DNA of 64,000 nucleotides from Providencia sp. R33 (GCF_019343475.1 NZ_CP072453.1:4154001-4218000); one strand, 5' to 3'; counted from the first letter of the stretch, positions 46,740 through 56,111 are shown. Notes: generated from the sequence alone by a model not told the origin. Translations and numbers: made by a program.

Positions 46740-48091
46740 ATACCGTTGAAACACTTAGTACACTGACATTAGTGCTCACCGCAGTGGGCTCCGTTGTCTT
46801 ACTGCTATTTTTAGTGATGTATGCACGCTTACATGCTTTTGTAGCCTTAATGATTGTCTCCATTGGTGCTGGCTTATTTTCAGGGATGCCAGTGCAACAA
46901 ATCACTGAAACCATGCAAAAAGGGATGGCTGGGACTCTAGGCTTCTTGGCAATCGTAGTTGCACTCGGTGCCATGTTTGGCAAAATTTTGCATGAAACAG
47001 GCGCATTAGACCAAGTCGCTAATAAATTGCTTAACCTGTTCGGTGAAAAACGTGCGCATTATGCTGTGGGGATCGCAGGGCTTATCTGTGCTTTACCCCT
47101 GTTTTTTGATGTAGCAATTGTCTTATTGATTGGTGTTGTTTTTGCAGTTGCTAACCGTACTGGCCATAACGTTGTTCGCTTGGCAATTCCATTATTTGCA
47201 GGGGTCGCGGCGGCTGCAGCCTTCTTACTGCCGGGGCCAACGCCAATGCTTGTTGCATCACAAATGGGCGCGGATTATGGCTGGATGATCCTAATTGGCT
47301 TATGTGCTGCTATCCCAAGTATGATTTTAGCGGGGCCATTATTCGGGAGTTTTATCAGTAAGTTTGTCCATATTGATATTCCTGCGGATTACCAAGCGCC
47401 GAAAACAGAGCATGGCAAAATGCCAAGTTTTGGATTCAGCTTATGTTTAGTGTTATTCCCGTTAGTCCTTGTCGGTTTAAAAACCATTGGAACCCATTTT
47501 GTTGAGGCGAATTCAACCGCTGAACATTGGCTAGAATTTATTGGTCACCCATTCACTGCGTTGTTGTTAGCGTGTTTGGTGGCAATCTATGGTTTAGGTT
47601 TCCGTTATGGCCTAAATAAAGAAAAAGTGATGGAAATCTGCTCGGCAGCGATTCAACCCGCTGGGATCATCTTACTGGTTACCGGTGCAGGTGGGGTATT
47701 CAAACAAATTCTGGTGGATTCAGGTGTTGGCCCTGCGCTGGGTGACTCTTTGATTGGTGCGGGTTTACCGATTGCGGTGGCGTGTTTTGTATTAGCGGGC
47801 GCTGTGCGTGTGATCCAAGGCTCTGCAACAGTAGCGTGTCTAACAACGGTCGGTTTAGTGTTACCTGTTATCAGTGAGCTTGGCTATTCTGGCGCACAGC
47901 TAGCTGCATTAGCGATTTGTATTTCGGGTGGCTCGCTTATTTTAAGTCATGTGAATGACTCAGGCTTCTGGTTATTCGGTAAATTTACCGGTGCAACAGA
48001 AGCACAAACCCTGAAAACGTGGACAGTAATGGAAACTATCCTCGGTACAACAGGGGCAGTGGTTGGAATGATTTTCTTCGTTTTCTTATAA
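46736..48091 (+). CDS. gntU: Gluconate transporter GntU
   Basis: 451-residue GntP-family gluconate:H+ symporter with 12-14 inner-membrane segments. The segments MVSIGAGLFSGMP-like (IVSIGAGLFSGMPVQQI), LGFLAIVVALGAMFGKILHE, LFAGVAAAAAFLLPGPTPML and SGGSLILSHVNDSGFWLFG are family hallmarks, and the closest E. coli paralogue by eye is low-affinity GntU rather than GntT. The start overlaps gntK by 4 nt. A cluster of hairpins follows the stop. Completes the gntKU operon. Confidence 0.92.
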   Translation: MNTVETLSTLTLVLTAVGSVVLLLFLVMYARLHAFVALMIVSIGAGLFSGMPVQQITETMQKGMAGTLGFLAIVVALGAMFGKILHETGALDQVANKLLNLFGEKRAHYAVGIAGLICALPLFFDVAIVLLIGVVFAVANRTGHNVVRLAIPLFAGVAAAAAFLLPGPTPMLVASQMGADYGWMILIGLCAAIPSMILAGPLFGSFISKFVHIDIPADYQAPKTEHGKMPSFGFSLCLVLFPLVLVGLKTIGTHFVEANSTAEHWLEFIGHPFTALLLACLVAIYGLGFRYGLNKEKVMEICSAAIQPAGIILLVTGAGGVFKQILVDSGVGPALGDSLIGAGLPIAVACFVLAGAVRVIQGSATVACLTTVGLVLPVISELGYSGAQLAALAICISGGSLILSHVNDSGFWLFGKFTGATEAQTLKTWTVMETILGTTGAVVGMIFFVFL

Positions 48092-48111
48092 TTTCATTTA
48101 GATAAAAAGCA

Positions 48112-48310
48112 AAAGGTCAGCACATGAGGCTGACCTTTCAGACTGCAGTCAAACCGATTAGGTTTGACTGCAGGTTGGATTGGTTTTGAAAATAAACGAG
48201 AAAAATCAATTCATTGATTTTTGGCTGATAACACAAAGCAGGAAAAACCACGCTTTTATCCTGCTTTGTCAACAACCTTAAAGGTCAGCACATGAGGCTG
48301 ACCTTTTTTT
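48112..48310. terminator. Cluster of five hairpins between gntU and the SGNH esterase gene
   Basis: Five perfect inverted repeats occur in series: AAAGGTCAGC / GCTGACCTTT (48112-48138); CTGCAGTCAAACC / GGTTTGACTGCAG (48143-48173); AAAAATCAA / TTGATTTTT (48201-48222); AAAGCAGGA / TCCTGCTTT (48235-48267); then an exact second copy of the first, now with a long T run (48280-48310). The final one is a good bidirectional terminator; the others are extra. Confidence 0.8.
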
Positions 48311-48329
48311 GTTTATGCACGAAAGGCAA

Positions 48330-49556
48330 TTACTGTAACAGCTGATTGAGCTGGCTGTATAAGCCCTGTGCGCTCTTCTTGTAGCCTTCGACAGATAAAT
48401 GCACATTATCAGGACGCGCTAAGTCTTGCGCTGCCCACGTACGAATTGAGCATGGACCGCCCATAAAGGCTTGCCAGTCCCAAAATAGCGTATTTTCTTG
48501 CGCTGCGACGGCTTTTTGAATTTCAATCACACTCATTAAATTCACTGGCATTTGGGCTTGGCAGCTAGCTGCATTGCTAAATTTCAGTGAATCATTCGGG
48601 CCAACCAATAAAATTACGCTATTTGGCATTTGTTGGCGGATTAAACGAATTTTTGCCCGCAAGTTTTGCTCATAAGCGGCTAAATCTAACGTGTCATTGA
48701 AAGCTTCGTTGGTACCGTAGGCCAAAATCACCATATCAGGGGACATCTGCGCTAGCGTTTCGCTCCACTGAGGTTGCCACTTGTCGACCATCGTTAAGGT
48801 GGCACCGTTAATTCCGAGTGCAGACACCATCACGCCAGGTTTTGTTGAGCGGACTAACCAACCACCGATTTTCAAACTGTTATCTTTGCTCACAGAAACT
48901 TGCGCAGGTAATTGGGTATTAACCGGTGTTGAGAAGCGCCACTGGTTCCCTGTTGCGGGTAACGCCACACTTGGGGATACCGCAGGGGATACGCGCATTT
49001 GTGAATCACTTGAGCCCTGATATAGAGCTTGTAACTGATAAGCTCCCAGTGCGGGCTGCAGTGGTTTCAATAACACATTGCTGTTCGCGGTTTGCGGCTC
49101 TGCAATAAAGCCCCCTAGCGGGTAATCAAAGCGTTCATCTTTACGGCTTGACGATAGTGACCACTCTTTTTTCTCACTCATGCGGTTGATGGTCGCAGTG
49201 CGTTGTCCTGGAACCGAAATTGGCGGAATAAAGCCGGGGCCTGCATCACCATAGCGCTGCTGAAATAAGGTTCTCAGATTGCCACTGAAAAAATCAGCCG
49301 CAGTGTGAGAGTCACCAATTTGGACAATATGCACTTGTTGGTTGCCTTGGCGCAATTTATTGGCGAATTGGCGCAGGTTTGGTTCTGCATTATTCACTAA
49401 TTGCCCACGTTCAACCGCGCTCTGACCTTTTGTCGAGCTAGAGGGACGTGCTTTGTCTGATGTGTTCTGGCAAGACAACAAGCCCAATGACAGCAGCGCA
49501 ATAACGCTGCCAGCCAAAATTTTGGACTTAGCTTGACGCAGGTTGTTCAGTTTCAT
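48330..49556 (-). CDS. SGNH-fold lipoprotein, Ape1-like peptidoglycan O-acetylesterase
   Basis: 408 residues with a lipobox LLSC (Cys29). The SGNH catalytic blocks are QIGDSHTAADF (Ser83), YGTNEAFND and the C-terminal PDNVHLSVEGY (Asp/His). A long insert between the first two blocks (about 130-250) fits the carbohydrate-binding-like insert of Ape1 esterases, which remove O-acetyl groups from MurNAc so lytic transglycosylases can act. Third gene of an overlapping operon after MBOAT and SGNH partners, the order of patA-patB-ape1. Function is by family and context; another glycan is possible. Confidence 0.7.
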   Translation of the reverse strand: MKLNNLRQAKSKILAGSVIALLSLGLLSCQNTSDKARPSSSTKGQSAVERGQLVNNAEPNLRQFANKLRQGNQQVHIVQIGDSHTAADFFSGNLRTLFQQRYGDAGPGFIPPISVPGQRTATINRMSEKKEWSLSSSRKDERFDYPLGGFIAEPQTANSNVLLKPLQPALGAYQLQALYQGSSDSQMRVSPAVSPSVALPATGNQWRFSTPVNTQLPAQVSVSKDNSLKIGGWLVRSTKPGVMVSALGINGATLTMVDKWQPQWSETLAQMSPDMVILAYGTNEAFNDTLDLAAYEQNLRAKIRLIRQQMPNSVILLVGPNDSLKFSNAASCQAQMPVNLMSVIEIQKAVAAQENTLFWDWQAFMGGPCSIRTWAAQDLARPDNVHLSVEGYKKSAQGLYSQLNQLLQ

Positions 49557-50694
49557 GAGGTTCCTTTTCTTCCTCTGCGAAGTGGATCAGTGAGAACACT
49601 TTTTCCGCGATGATCTGTTGGCCTTTTCCGCTGAAATGAATGCCATCACCACTTCGTAATTTAATTGTGCTGCTTTCGTCGCCGATATAGTCAGAGTAGG
49701 TATCGCCTTTATATTTAAAGACATCATTGACGGAGAAGTAAATTTCACCGTTACTCTCGACTTCAGATTGGTAGAGGCTTCGTAAGAATTTCATACCATC
49801 AGATAGCGTATTTTTACGCATATTAGGGGGGCCAACCCAAATAACATCAACATTGTGCTGGCGAGCGGTGGATATTATATCACTAATCCGCCCACGGTAA
49901 ACGTTTTCCCAATCTTCACTCTTAAATTTGACGTATTTATAGCCTGTTTGTGGTGGCATATCCCACGGATCATTAGGCCCTAAAAACACCACTAATACTT
50001 TAATATTTGGATTGTCATTCAATGCGTTAGCAATAGTCTGTGGCCAGTTAAAAAAGCGCGGATAAGCGAGACCAGTACTTTGCTTACTTAAATTAATGCT
50101 ATCGATATTATACTTTTTCAATAGCATGTTTTTCACATGAGGAGCTACCCCTTGCATCATTGAGTCACCCGCAAATAATACCTGCTGACCTTTTTCGATA
50201 TTGGCGATGTGTTTGGCAACAATCGGCTGGTTATTTTTGACAGTAACGCCGCCAAAATTAACGCCTTTTACTTTTTCTCTGGCTTGCGGGCGTTTCAGTA
50301 ATTCAGGGAAAGTGACAGACAAACTTTCCGCTGGGTAAATATAGCCATGAAGAAAATGCAGACCGACTTGGAAATCCGTTGGGAAGGCCAGTTTTTTGCC
50401 TTGATTTTCCAGTGCGAGCTTAGAGGCTTCTTTCTCTTCTTGGGCTTTTTGCCCTGAGGCATGGTAAGCAAATGTGGAGCCTGCTTCTAATGCGCCATCA
50501 TGTAAATAAGCGCCATAATCCCAGACGGGGTTTCCTACCATTTTCGCCCATGGGGTATCTTGGTGGTATTTTTGCTGCCAGAAACGCTCTAGAGAGCCTT
50601 GATTGAGCCAAATCAATAGCATGCCTGCCACTAAGACAATTAACAGTACCTGAACCATTCTAACAAGGGTCTTTTTAAACTCAGAAGTTAGCAT
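49528..50694 (-). CDS. SGNH/DUF459-type membrane-anchored protein, PatB-like candidate
   Basis: 388 residues with one N-terminal membrane anchor (about 12-30) and a periplasmic SGNH domain. GDS block: LFAGDSMMQGVAPHV with Ser178; Asn block: VFLGPNDPWDMPP; Asp-His block: GDGIHFSGKGQQ near residue 355. In the PatA/PatB system the SGNH partner transfers acetyl groups from the MBOAT exporter to peptidoglycan. The start overlaps the MBOAT gene and the end overlaps the Ape1-like gene by 29 nt. The sequence reads closer to DUF459 than to classical PatB, so the assignment is moderate. Confidence 0.65.
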   Translation of the reverse strand: MLTSEFKKTLVRMVQVLLIVLVAGMLLIWLNQGSLERFWQQKYHQDTPWAKMVGNPVWDYGAYLHDGALEAGSTFAYHASGQKAQEEKEASKLALENQGKKLAFPTDFQVGLHFLHGYIYPAESLSVTFPELLKRPQAREKVKGVNFGGVTVKNNQPIVAKHIANIEKGQQVLFAGDSMMQGVAPHVKNMLLKKYNIDSINLSKQSTGLAYPRFFNWPQTIANALNDNPNIKVLVVFLGPNDPWDMPPQTGYKYVKFKSEDWENVYRGRISDIISTARQHNVDVIWVGPPNMRKNTLSDGMKFLRSLYQSEVESNGEIYFSVNDVFKYKGDTYSDYIGDESSTIKLRSGDGIHFSGKGQQIIAEKVFSLIHFAEEEKEPHETEQPASS

Positions 50695-52099
50695 AAATGA
50701 ACCCCGGCATTCCTGAAGGCGAAAGCATAAACATAACGGTTAAAATAATGGCAAGGGGGATAGGGTAATAATACCAAGGCACGTCTTGATAACGTTTTGC
50801 GACAACATGGTAGCCCTGCACAAAATAAGGATAAACAATGAATAAGATCCAGAATGCAATTAATAAACCAAGGCTGGCTTGGATAGACGCGATAAAGCCT
50901 GGTGCAATGATTTGGTTGAGCATTAATATTGCATCATCAAAGGATTGGCTACGGAAAAAGATCCACGCAAAGCAGACAAAATGGAACGTAATAATGCGTG
51001 AAACCCAAGTAGAGAGTGTTTTATTCGGGATGACGTTTGTCCAGCCCAGCTTTTCCATGCACAAACTCTTAAGGTTGAGTAACACAATCCCTAAGCCATG
51101 AATTGCACCCCACAAGACGAATGTCATTGCCGCACCATGCCAAAGCCCTGAAATCACCATAGCAAGGAAGACGTTGGTATTCATTCGGCTAAAACCTTTG
51201 CGGTTGCCACCAAGGGGGATGTAAATATAATCGCGAATAAATGTGGATAAACTGATATGCCAGCGCGCCCAAAACTCTTTTAAGTTAGCAGCTAAATAAG
51301 GGGCATTAAAGTTAACGGGTACTCTGAACCCTAATAATAAGGCAATCCCAGTTACAAGGTTGGTATAACCTGAAAAGTTAAAATAGATATTCCAAGCGTA
51401 GGCGTAAGTAGCAACAAGGATCTCGCCTGCACTATAACCCACAGGGGCATCAAAAACAGGGTTAACAAAGTTCTCAGATAAATAAGAACTAAATAAGAAC
51501 AGTTTTACCAAGGCCAAGGAAATTAAGAGAATAGCTTTGCGGCTATCTAAAATCGTGCGGGTTTCAGCTTGGATTTGTGGAAGAAAGTTTTTAGCGCGGT
51601 TAATTGGACCTGCGACGATGCTCGGAAAAAATGCAAGATATAGTGTCACATCAAAAAAATCAGCTTTCTGAATCTCTTTTCGGCACACAGAAACCGTATA
51701 ACTAACGGAATGGAACGCATAGAAAGAGAGCCCAAGCGGCGCCAGTATTTCTAAAATAGGTAGTCCAACACTAAAACCGAATTTATCTAAGGTTTGCTGG
51801 ATGCTTTCTTGAAAGAAAGAATAATATTTGAAGTAAGTAAAACACCCAATAATACCCGTGGCAAGAATGACATAAATCCAACGATTGGAAAGCCAGTTCG
51901 TCACCCAGTTAGTTAATAAATAGATAAAAAGGGTATAACCAAATAAAATATAAGCAAATTCAGGACTAAAAGAATAAACAAAAAAGTAGCTAGCAGTAAT
52001 TAAAAGACCATTCTGTAGTTTTGCACTGGGCTGACAGCCCCAATAAATAAGAAAAAAAATTAAAAAAGAGCCAAGAAACTCAAACGAGAAGAAATTCAT
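50681..52099 (-). CDS. MBOAT-family O-acyltransferase, PatA/AlgI-like
   Basis: 472 residues, about 10-12 membrane helices. MBOAT signatures: SFYAFHSVSYTVSVCRKEI (about 126-144), FFPSIVAGPINRAKNFLPQI, FWARWHISLSTFIRDYIYIP (about 276-295) and the likely catalytic His322 in VISGLWHGAAMTF, with His335 in AIHGLG. It would pass acetyl groups across the inner membrane for glycan O-acetylation. First gene of the three-gene minus-strand operon. Peptidoglycan O-acetylation is established in Providencia and Proteus, supporting a PatA role, but alginate- or LPS-type targets cannot be excluded by sequence. Confidence 0.78.
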   Translation of the reverse strand: MNFFSFEFLGSFLIFFLIYWGCQPSAKLQNGLLITASYFFVYSFSPEFAYILFGYTLFIYLLTNWVTNWLSNRWIYVILATGIIGCFTYFKYYSFFQESIQQTLDKFGFSVGLPILEILAPLGLSFYAFHSVSYTVSVCRKEIQKADFFDVTLYLAFFPSIVAGPINRAKNFLPQIQAETRTILDSRKAILLISLALVKLFLFSSYLSENFVNPVFDAPVGYSAGEILVATYAYAWNIYFNFSGYTNLVTGIALLLGFRVPVNFNAPYLAANLKEFWARWHISLSTFIRDYIYIPLGGNRKGFSRMNTNVFLAMVISGLWHGAAMTFVLWGAIHGLGIVLLNLKSLCMEKLGWTNVIPNKTLSTWVSRIITFHFVCFAWIFFRSQSFDDAILMLNQIIAPGFIASIQASLGLLIAFWILFIVYPYFVQGYHVVAKRYQDVPWYYYPIPLAIILTVMFMLSPSGMPGFIYANF

Positions 52100-52178
52100 A
52101 TTAGACTCAAAGATGTTAATTATTTTGGTAGAAGATAGCCTATGATATTTATTATCTGGTTGTATGCAATCAGAATCT

Positions 52179-52686
52179 TGCTCGTCATACTTTGAATGAC
52201 AGGGGTGTTGCCTTCATAAAGCTACCTAGGTCACATACTTGTGTATGCTCCCTAGGATATCTTTACTTGGCGCCTACCTGCCATCCAAATTATTTAGAGC
52301 AAATTACTCGTCATACTTTGAGCTACAGGGGTGTTGCCTCCGTAAAGCTACCTAGGTCACATACTTGTGTATGCTCCCTAGGGATATCTTTACTTGGCGC
52401 CTACCTGCCATCCAAATTATTTAGAGCAAATTACTCGTCATACTTTGAGCTACAGGGGTGTTGCCTCCGTAAAGCTACCTAGGTCACATACTTGTGTATG
52501 CTCCCTAGGGATATCTTTACTTGGCGCCTACCTGCCATCCAAATTATTTAGAGCAACTTGCTCGTCATACTTTGATCTACAGGGGTGTTGCCTTCGTAAA
52601 GCTACCTAGGTCACATACTAATGTATGCTCTCTAGGATATCTTTAATTGGCGCCTACCTGTAGTTCAAATTATTTAGAGCAATTAT
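52179..52686. repeat. ERIC-like tandem array C: four head-to-tail elements of 126-127 bp
   Basis: Units begin CTCGTCATACTTTG at 52181, 52307, 52434 and 52561, i.e. periods 126, 127, 127. Each has the core CACATACTTGTGTATGCTCC flanked by CCTAGG complementary arms, and ends TTATTTAGAGCAA, so the ends TTGCTC / GAGCAA pair. The layout is whole ERIC-like elements joined directly, unlike array B. The fourth unit differs most (CACATACTAATGTATGCTC). The array lies upstream of patA and before the bax terminator; ORFs drawn through it are repeat artefacts. Confidence 0.85.
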
Positions 52687-52729
52687 TGAGAACTGAAAAA
52701 TCAAATAAACGCGGTGAAAAAAGAATAAA

Positions 52730-52757
52730 AAAAATCCACTTAGCGAAGTGGATTTTT
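52730..52757. terminator. bax terminator
   Basis: The 12-bp stem AAAAATCCACTT / AAGTGGATTTTT with an AGCG loop lies about 30 nt past the bax stop. A and T runs on both sides allow bidirectional action. Confidence 0.88.
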
Positions 52758-52785
52758 TATGTCTTGTACCTGGTGATACAAAAAT

Positions 52786-53592
52786 TTAGATGCGAGTGGA
52801 TGCTCTTTTTTGAGCTTGTGTAATCAATTCTTCGTTACTCGCGTACATCTCTTGTAGATAACGGTTATAGGTTGAACCTAACTCTGAGTACCCTTTCATA
52901 TCACTGATAAGCTTGTTTGTATCTAACTCATCTTTTGATAAACGTTGCTTAGCTCGCGAATTACGCAGAGACTCATAAGCATTGTGAGTATTCATATTCT
53001 TCATATAAGCCGTCACAGTGTCTTCTACAGAAGAGTATGTGGAATAGCCTTTCACTTTACCTTGTTGGGATTGACAGCCACTACCGCAGCGCATACCAAA
53101 CAAATTACCATTTTGTTGAGCAAGTTGCGATGTACCCCAACCAGACTCTGTTGCTGCTTGTGTTGCAACTAAGTGCGTCGGCATGATGTCAACACGACTA
53201 AGTAGTTTGTCCCAATTAACACGTTTTGGGTTACTACATTTCACACCATAACTATCACAAATTTGGCTAAGACGGCGCAATTCTTGAGCGCTCCACTTCT
53301 TATTTGCACGAACGGATAACAACCAGTTACGTTCTTCCAAAATTTGCTTGTTCACTTTTTCAATTACAGGGACAACCGTTTTCAAAAATGCTTTCTTTCG
53401 TGGTGTACCAGAGGGATATTTTCGCAAATCAGGCAGTGAGGTTTTCGCCTGACTGACATTTTGCACAGTGCTACTTGAGTAGTCTTTACTGAGCATCTTG
53501 CTGGTACTGGTGGAGCCGATACTTAAGCTCGAAAATAACAATAAAAATAAGAAAGCGAAGACGGCTTTTGTCCTCATCGTTCGAGAGGGCAT
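52786..53592 (-). CDS. bax: Bax-like glucosaminidase-domain protein
   Basis: 268 residues with an N-terminal signal or anchor segment (AVFAFLFLLLFSSLSIGS). A glucosaminidase (GH73-like) domain follows (about 125-262), including HLVATQAATESGWGTSQLAQ with the catalytic Glu, NLFGMRCGSGC and YNRYLQEMY near the end. The size and the sequence around SYGVKCSNPKRVNWDKLL fit E. coli Bax, a putative periplasmic endo-beta-N-acetylglucosaminidase of unproven role. AGGAGAAG precedes ATG 53592. It lies next to the glycan O-acetylation cluster, separated by array C, so it may act on the same peptidoglycan. Confidence 0.88.
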   Translation of the reverse strand: MPSRTMRTKAVFAFLFLLLFSSLSIGSTSTSKMLSKDYSSSTVQNVSQAKTSLPDLRKYPSGTPRKKAFLKTVVPVIEKVNKQILEERNWLLSVRANKKWSAQELRRLSQICDSYGVKCSNPKRVNWDKLLSRVDIMPTHLVATQAATESGWGTSQLAQQNGNLFGMRCGSGCQSQQGKVKGYSTYSSVEDTVTAYMKNMNTHNAYESLRNSRAKQRLSKDELDTNKLISDMKGYSELGSTYNRYLQEMYASNEELITQAQKRASTRI

Positions 53593-54115
53593 TTGCTTCT
53601 CCTAAGTTTCTCTGAACAAAATTCGAGCGAATAGTAGCAGAATAATTTTTCACGAGCTACATATATCCCGCTCGCATTAGCAAAACTACTGTATTATTTT
53701 GTTGTGTTTTTTATACTTTTGTGAATACGATGATTTAAAATCAGCTTTTAGTCATTATTGGTATATTCACGCATGTGTATGTATAAATATCTCTTTATTA
53801 TTTTCTCTCTCGCCTGGTATTCTTAAGTCAAATTAGAATAAAAAACAAACAAATCACACGGTTACTATAAGGTTATTTTGTATGAAAAATAAGCAATCAG
53901 TAGCCTATTTTTTGTCCAAAATGAGGAAATCGTCCTTTTCTTAGATGTGGTGACCAAGAACTAAGTGCAATAAAAATCACGTTCGATAACGAAAAGAGAA
54001 GGGCAAAAAAATCACTTTTTGGGCTGGTGTTTAATGCTTTTTATATCTGAAAATTTAGTCAATATATGGCTTGTTGAAGGAATATCTAAGAGCGTTATTT
54101 GGGGATAAAAATAAG
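53593..54115. other. Gene-free spacer upstream of bax
   Basis: About 520 A+T-rich bases with the bax promoter region at one end. I see no ORF with a plausible ribosome site, RNA gene or strong repeat. Confidence 0.4.
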
Positions 54116-54137
54116 GCCGATATAGAACCATATCGGC
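54116..54137 (-). terminator. Terminator of the 60-aa gene
   Basis: The 8-bp stem GCCGATAT / ATATCGGC with a 6-nt loop, followed on the minus strand by CTTATTTTTAT, lies 17 nt past the stop of the small gene. Confidence 0.7.
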
Positions 54138-54154
54138 TTGAACAAGAGATGGGT

Positions 54155-54337
54155 TTATGGCTTGTTTTGTTGGTGGAAGCGAACACGCTCATGGAAATAG
54201 GCTTTCAGGTGATCTTCCATCTGGTGAATTTTTTGTTCTAATGCATTCACAAATACGTCGTCATTATTCATATCGAAAACACGCTGCATCGCGAGGTCAT
54301 CAACATATTCTTTTTGTTCTTTTGTTAAGTCAGCCAT
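54155..54337 (-). CDS. Small acidic/helical protein of unknown function
   Basis: 60 residues (MADLTKEQKEYVDDLAMQR to FHQQNKP), almost wholly helix-forming with a heptad-like middle (VNALEQKIHQMEDHLKAYF), so a small coiled-coil or dimer is plausible. No signal peptide, no cysteine. GGTAATGA before the ATG gives a ribosome site, and a dedicated terminator follows at 17 nt, which supports a real monocistronic gene. I do not recognise the family and give no function. Confidence 0.65.
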   Translation of the reverse strand: MADLTKEQKEYVDDLAMQRVFDMNNDDVFVNALEQKIHQMEDHLKAYFHERVRFHQQNKP

Positions 54338-54590
54338 ATTTTCATTACCTATATTGGAATGGAGTTATTTACCCGTTATTTTAAGGTAAATAATAGAAAG
54401 AGCACTATTGTGCCTTAGCCAATGACGTATGAAAAGTAGAATAAATCATTGTCGAATAATGATAATTTACCTACTTAGATGAAATGTGGGGGATCAAATC
54501 ACAATCTGAATTGGTTAAGAATATTCACAATATTCTTAATGAATATAAGCTGATATCCTCGCCTCAGTCACTTATTAACAGGTCTGAATA

Positions 54591-56048
54591 ATGAACAATA
54601 AACAATACTACCTTGATACAGCTGCGGGTGAAGGTGAAAAAGAAGCTTCCATGATGGTTGCTATTCCTGCCTCTGAATTGACTTCTGCATTACTTGAACA
54701 GCGCTTAGAAGAACAAACTTATTTCACGGAAGGTGAAATTGATTATATTCCCGATGAAGGCGGTTTCTTCTTTAGTTGTAAAAAAGGGGAGGAAGAGTTG
54801 CGTTTTTATGTGGCGTTAGTGGACAGCGACCCTGATTACGCGATTAACCCTTACTTTGCCACTGACCCAATTTCGCCTGAATTGTATGCTGAAGCGAGTG
54901 CTGCACCACAAGCGGTTATTGTTGAGTGTGTCTTCCAAGAACAACCGCTGGTTAATTACCTACAACAATTAAAAATCATCCAGATTTTAGTGCCCGACAT
55001 ATTATTGGGTCTGGATATTTCAGCGGCAGGGAAAGTCTTTACCCGTGAGTGGCTAAATTTCCAATTAATTGATGATTTAATGCCAAGTATTGATTCCTTA
55101 TATGTTGTCCATGCGATTTACGACCAAGACGATAATGAAGACAAACCTGAAGATGAACGCGCACCGACCATGTATTGGTTCCACACTCATGGTTTAGCTC
55201 GTTGTGGGTTAGCTGAAGCAGAAATTATCATTCCACACCCAATTTCGTCTTATTACGGTATTCCTGAATTATTCTGGAGTTTTGTGAATAACAGCATCAC
55301 TCACGGTAAAATTGTGTTTAACGAGCCGATTTTCATTGGGCAGACACAATCAGGTTATGAATATTTGGTGGCATTACCCTTTGAAGAAGGTTTGTTACAC
55401 GTGGGTAAATCAACGCCAGTGGATGATTTAAAACCGCTGGAAGAGATAAATTTCGAATTTGGTGATGAAACTTCTGAGCGCTTTATGGGGGATTGGCATG
55501 ATAGAGATGAATCTCACCAGCACCCATCTGCCATGTTATTTCGCGTAACACAAGAAAACCCAACGCTGGAAAGTTTCTTTGAAGGGTTTGAAGAGCAAAA
55601 TGCGATGATGTTTATGCGCACCGATGAAGAAACTGCGGATATGTCCCGTAAAGCGAAGCTGCGTTGGGAATATTTCACCCATATGTTGGATAACTATGGG
55701 CCGAAACCTGTGGCGCAGAAAAAAGGCTTCTTTGCTAAATTTCTCGGTAAAAATGATGAAGAGCAGGAGTCTGAATGGCGTTTCTTGGTGAAATGCGGCA
55801 TTGGTTACCACGATGCGGAAGAGGACTTTGATGGCCATGAACACATGTGGTTCGAGCCGGTTTCATGGAATGGTGACCAATTTGAAGGGCGCTTAATCAA
55901 CCATCCTTTCTATGTGCAAACGATGCAAGAAGGGGAGGTTTATCCGTTAACTCGTGATGATATTACCGATTGGACAATCTATTTCCAAGACGGTAGTTAC
56001 ACGCCTGATACCATTTATAAACTGCTTAGCGGCGCACAAGTTCATTAG
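54591..56048 (+). CDS. DUF4026/DUF2314 domain protein
   Basis: 485-residue acidic, cytoplasmic protein without signal or membrane segments. The N-terminal two thirds (ASMMVAIPASELTSALLE and the segment around TMYWFHTHGLARCGLAEAEI) fit DUF4026. The C-terminal part (MWFEPVSWNGDQFEGRL, then TRDDITDWTIYFQDG) fits DUF2314. Neither domain has a known reaction. A lysine/phenylalanine-rich linker (KKGFFAKFLGKND) joins them. recX begins 63 nt downstream on the same strand, so co-transcription is possible. Confidence 0.75.
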   Translation: MNNKQYYLDTAAGEGEKEASMMVAIPASELTSALLEQRLEEQTYFTEGEIDYIPDEGGFFFSCKKGEEELRFYVALVDSDPDYAINPYFATDPISPELYAEASAAPQAVIVECVFQEQPLVNYLQQLKIIQILVPDILLGLDISAAGKVFTREWLNFQLIDDLMPSIDSLYVVHAIYDQDDNEDKPEDERAPTMYWFHTHGLARCGLAEAEIIIPHPISSYYGIPELFWSFVNNSITHGKIVFNEPIFIGQTQSGYEYLVALPFEEGLLHVGKSTPVDDLKPLEEINFEFGDETSERFMGDWHDRDESHQHPSAMLFRVTQENPTLESFFEGFEEQNAMMFMRTDEETADMSRKAKLRWEYFTHMLDNYGPKPVAQKKGFFAKFLGKNDEEQESEWRFLVKCGIGYHDAEEDFDGHEHMWFEPVSWNGDQFEGRLINHPFYVQTMQEGEVYPLTRDDITDWTIYFQDGSYTPDTIYKLLSGAQVH

Positions 56049-56111
56049 TTGCATTTGCCATGGTAGACTGGGCGTGCAATGCGCCCACTTTACTGTTAAA
56101 AGCTTAATTTC

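Noticed and set aside
52192..52609. ORFs of 71-96 codons with repeated peptide segments inside array C
   Set aside because: They are translations of the ERIC-like repeat and lack ribosome sites; the repeated peptide follows from the DNA repeat.
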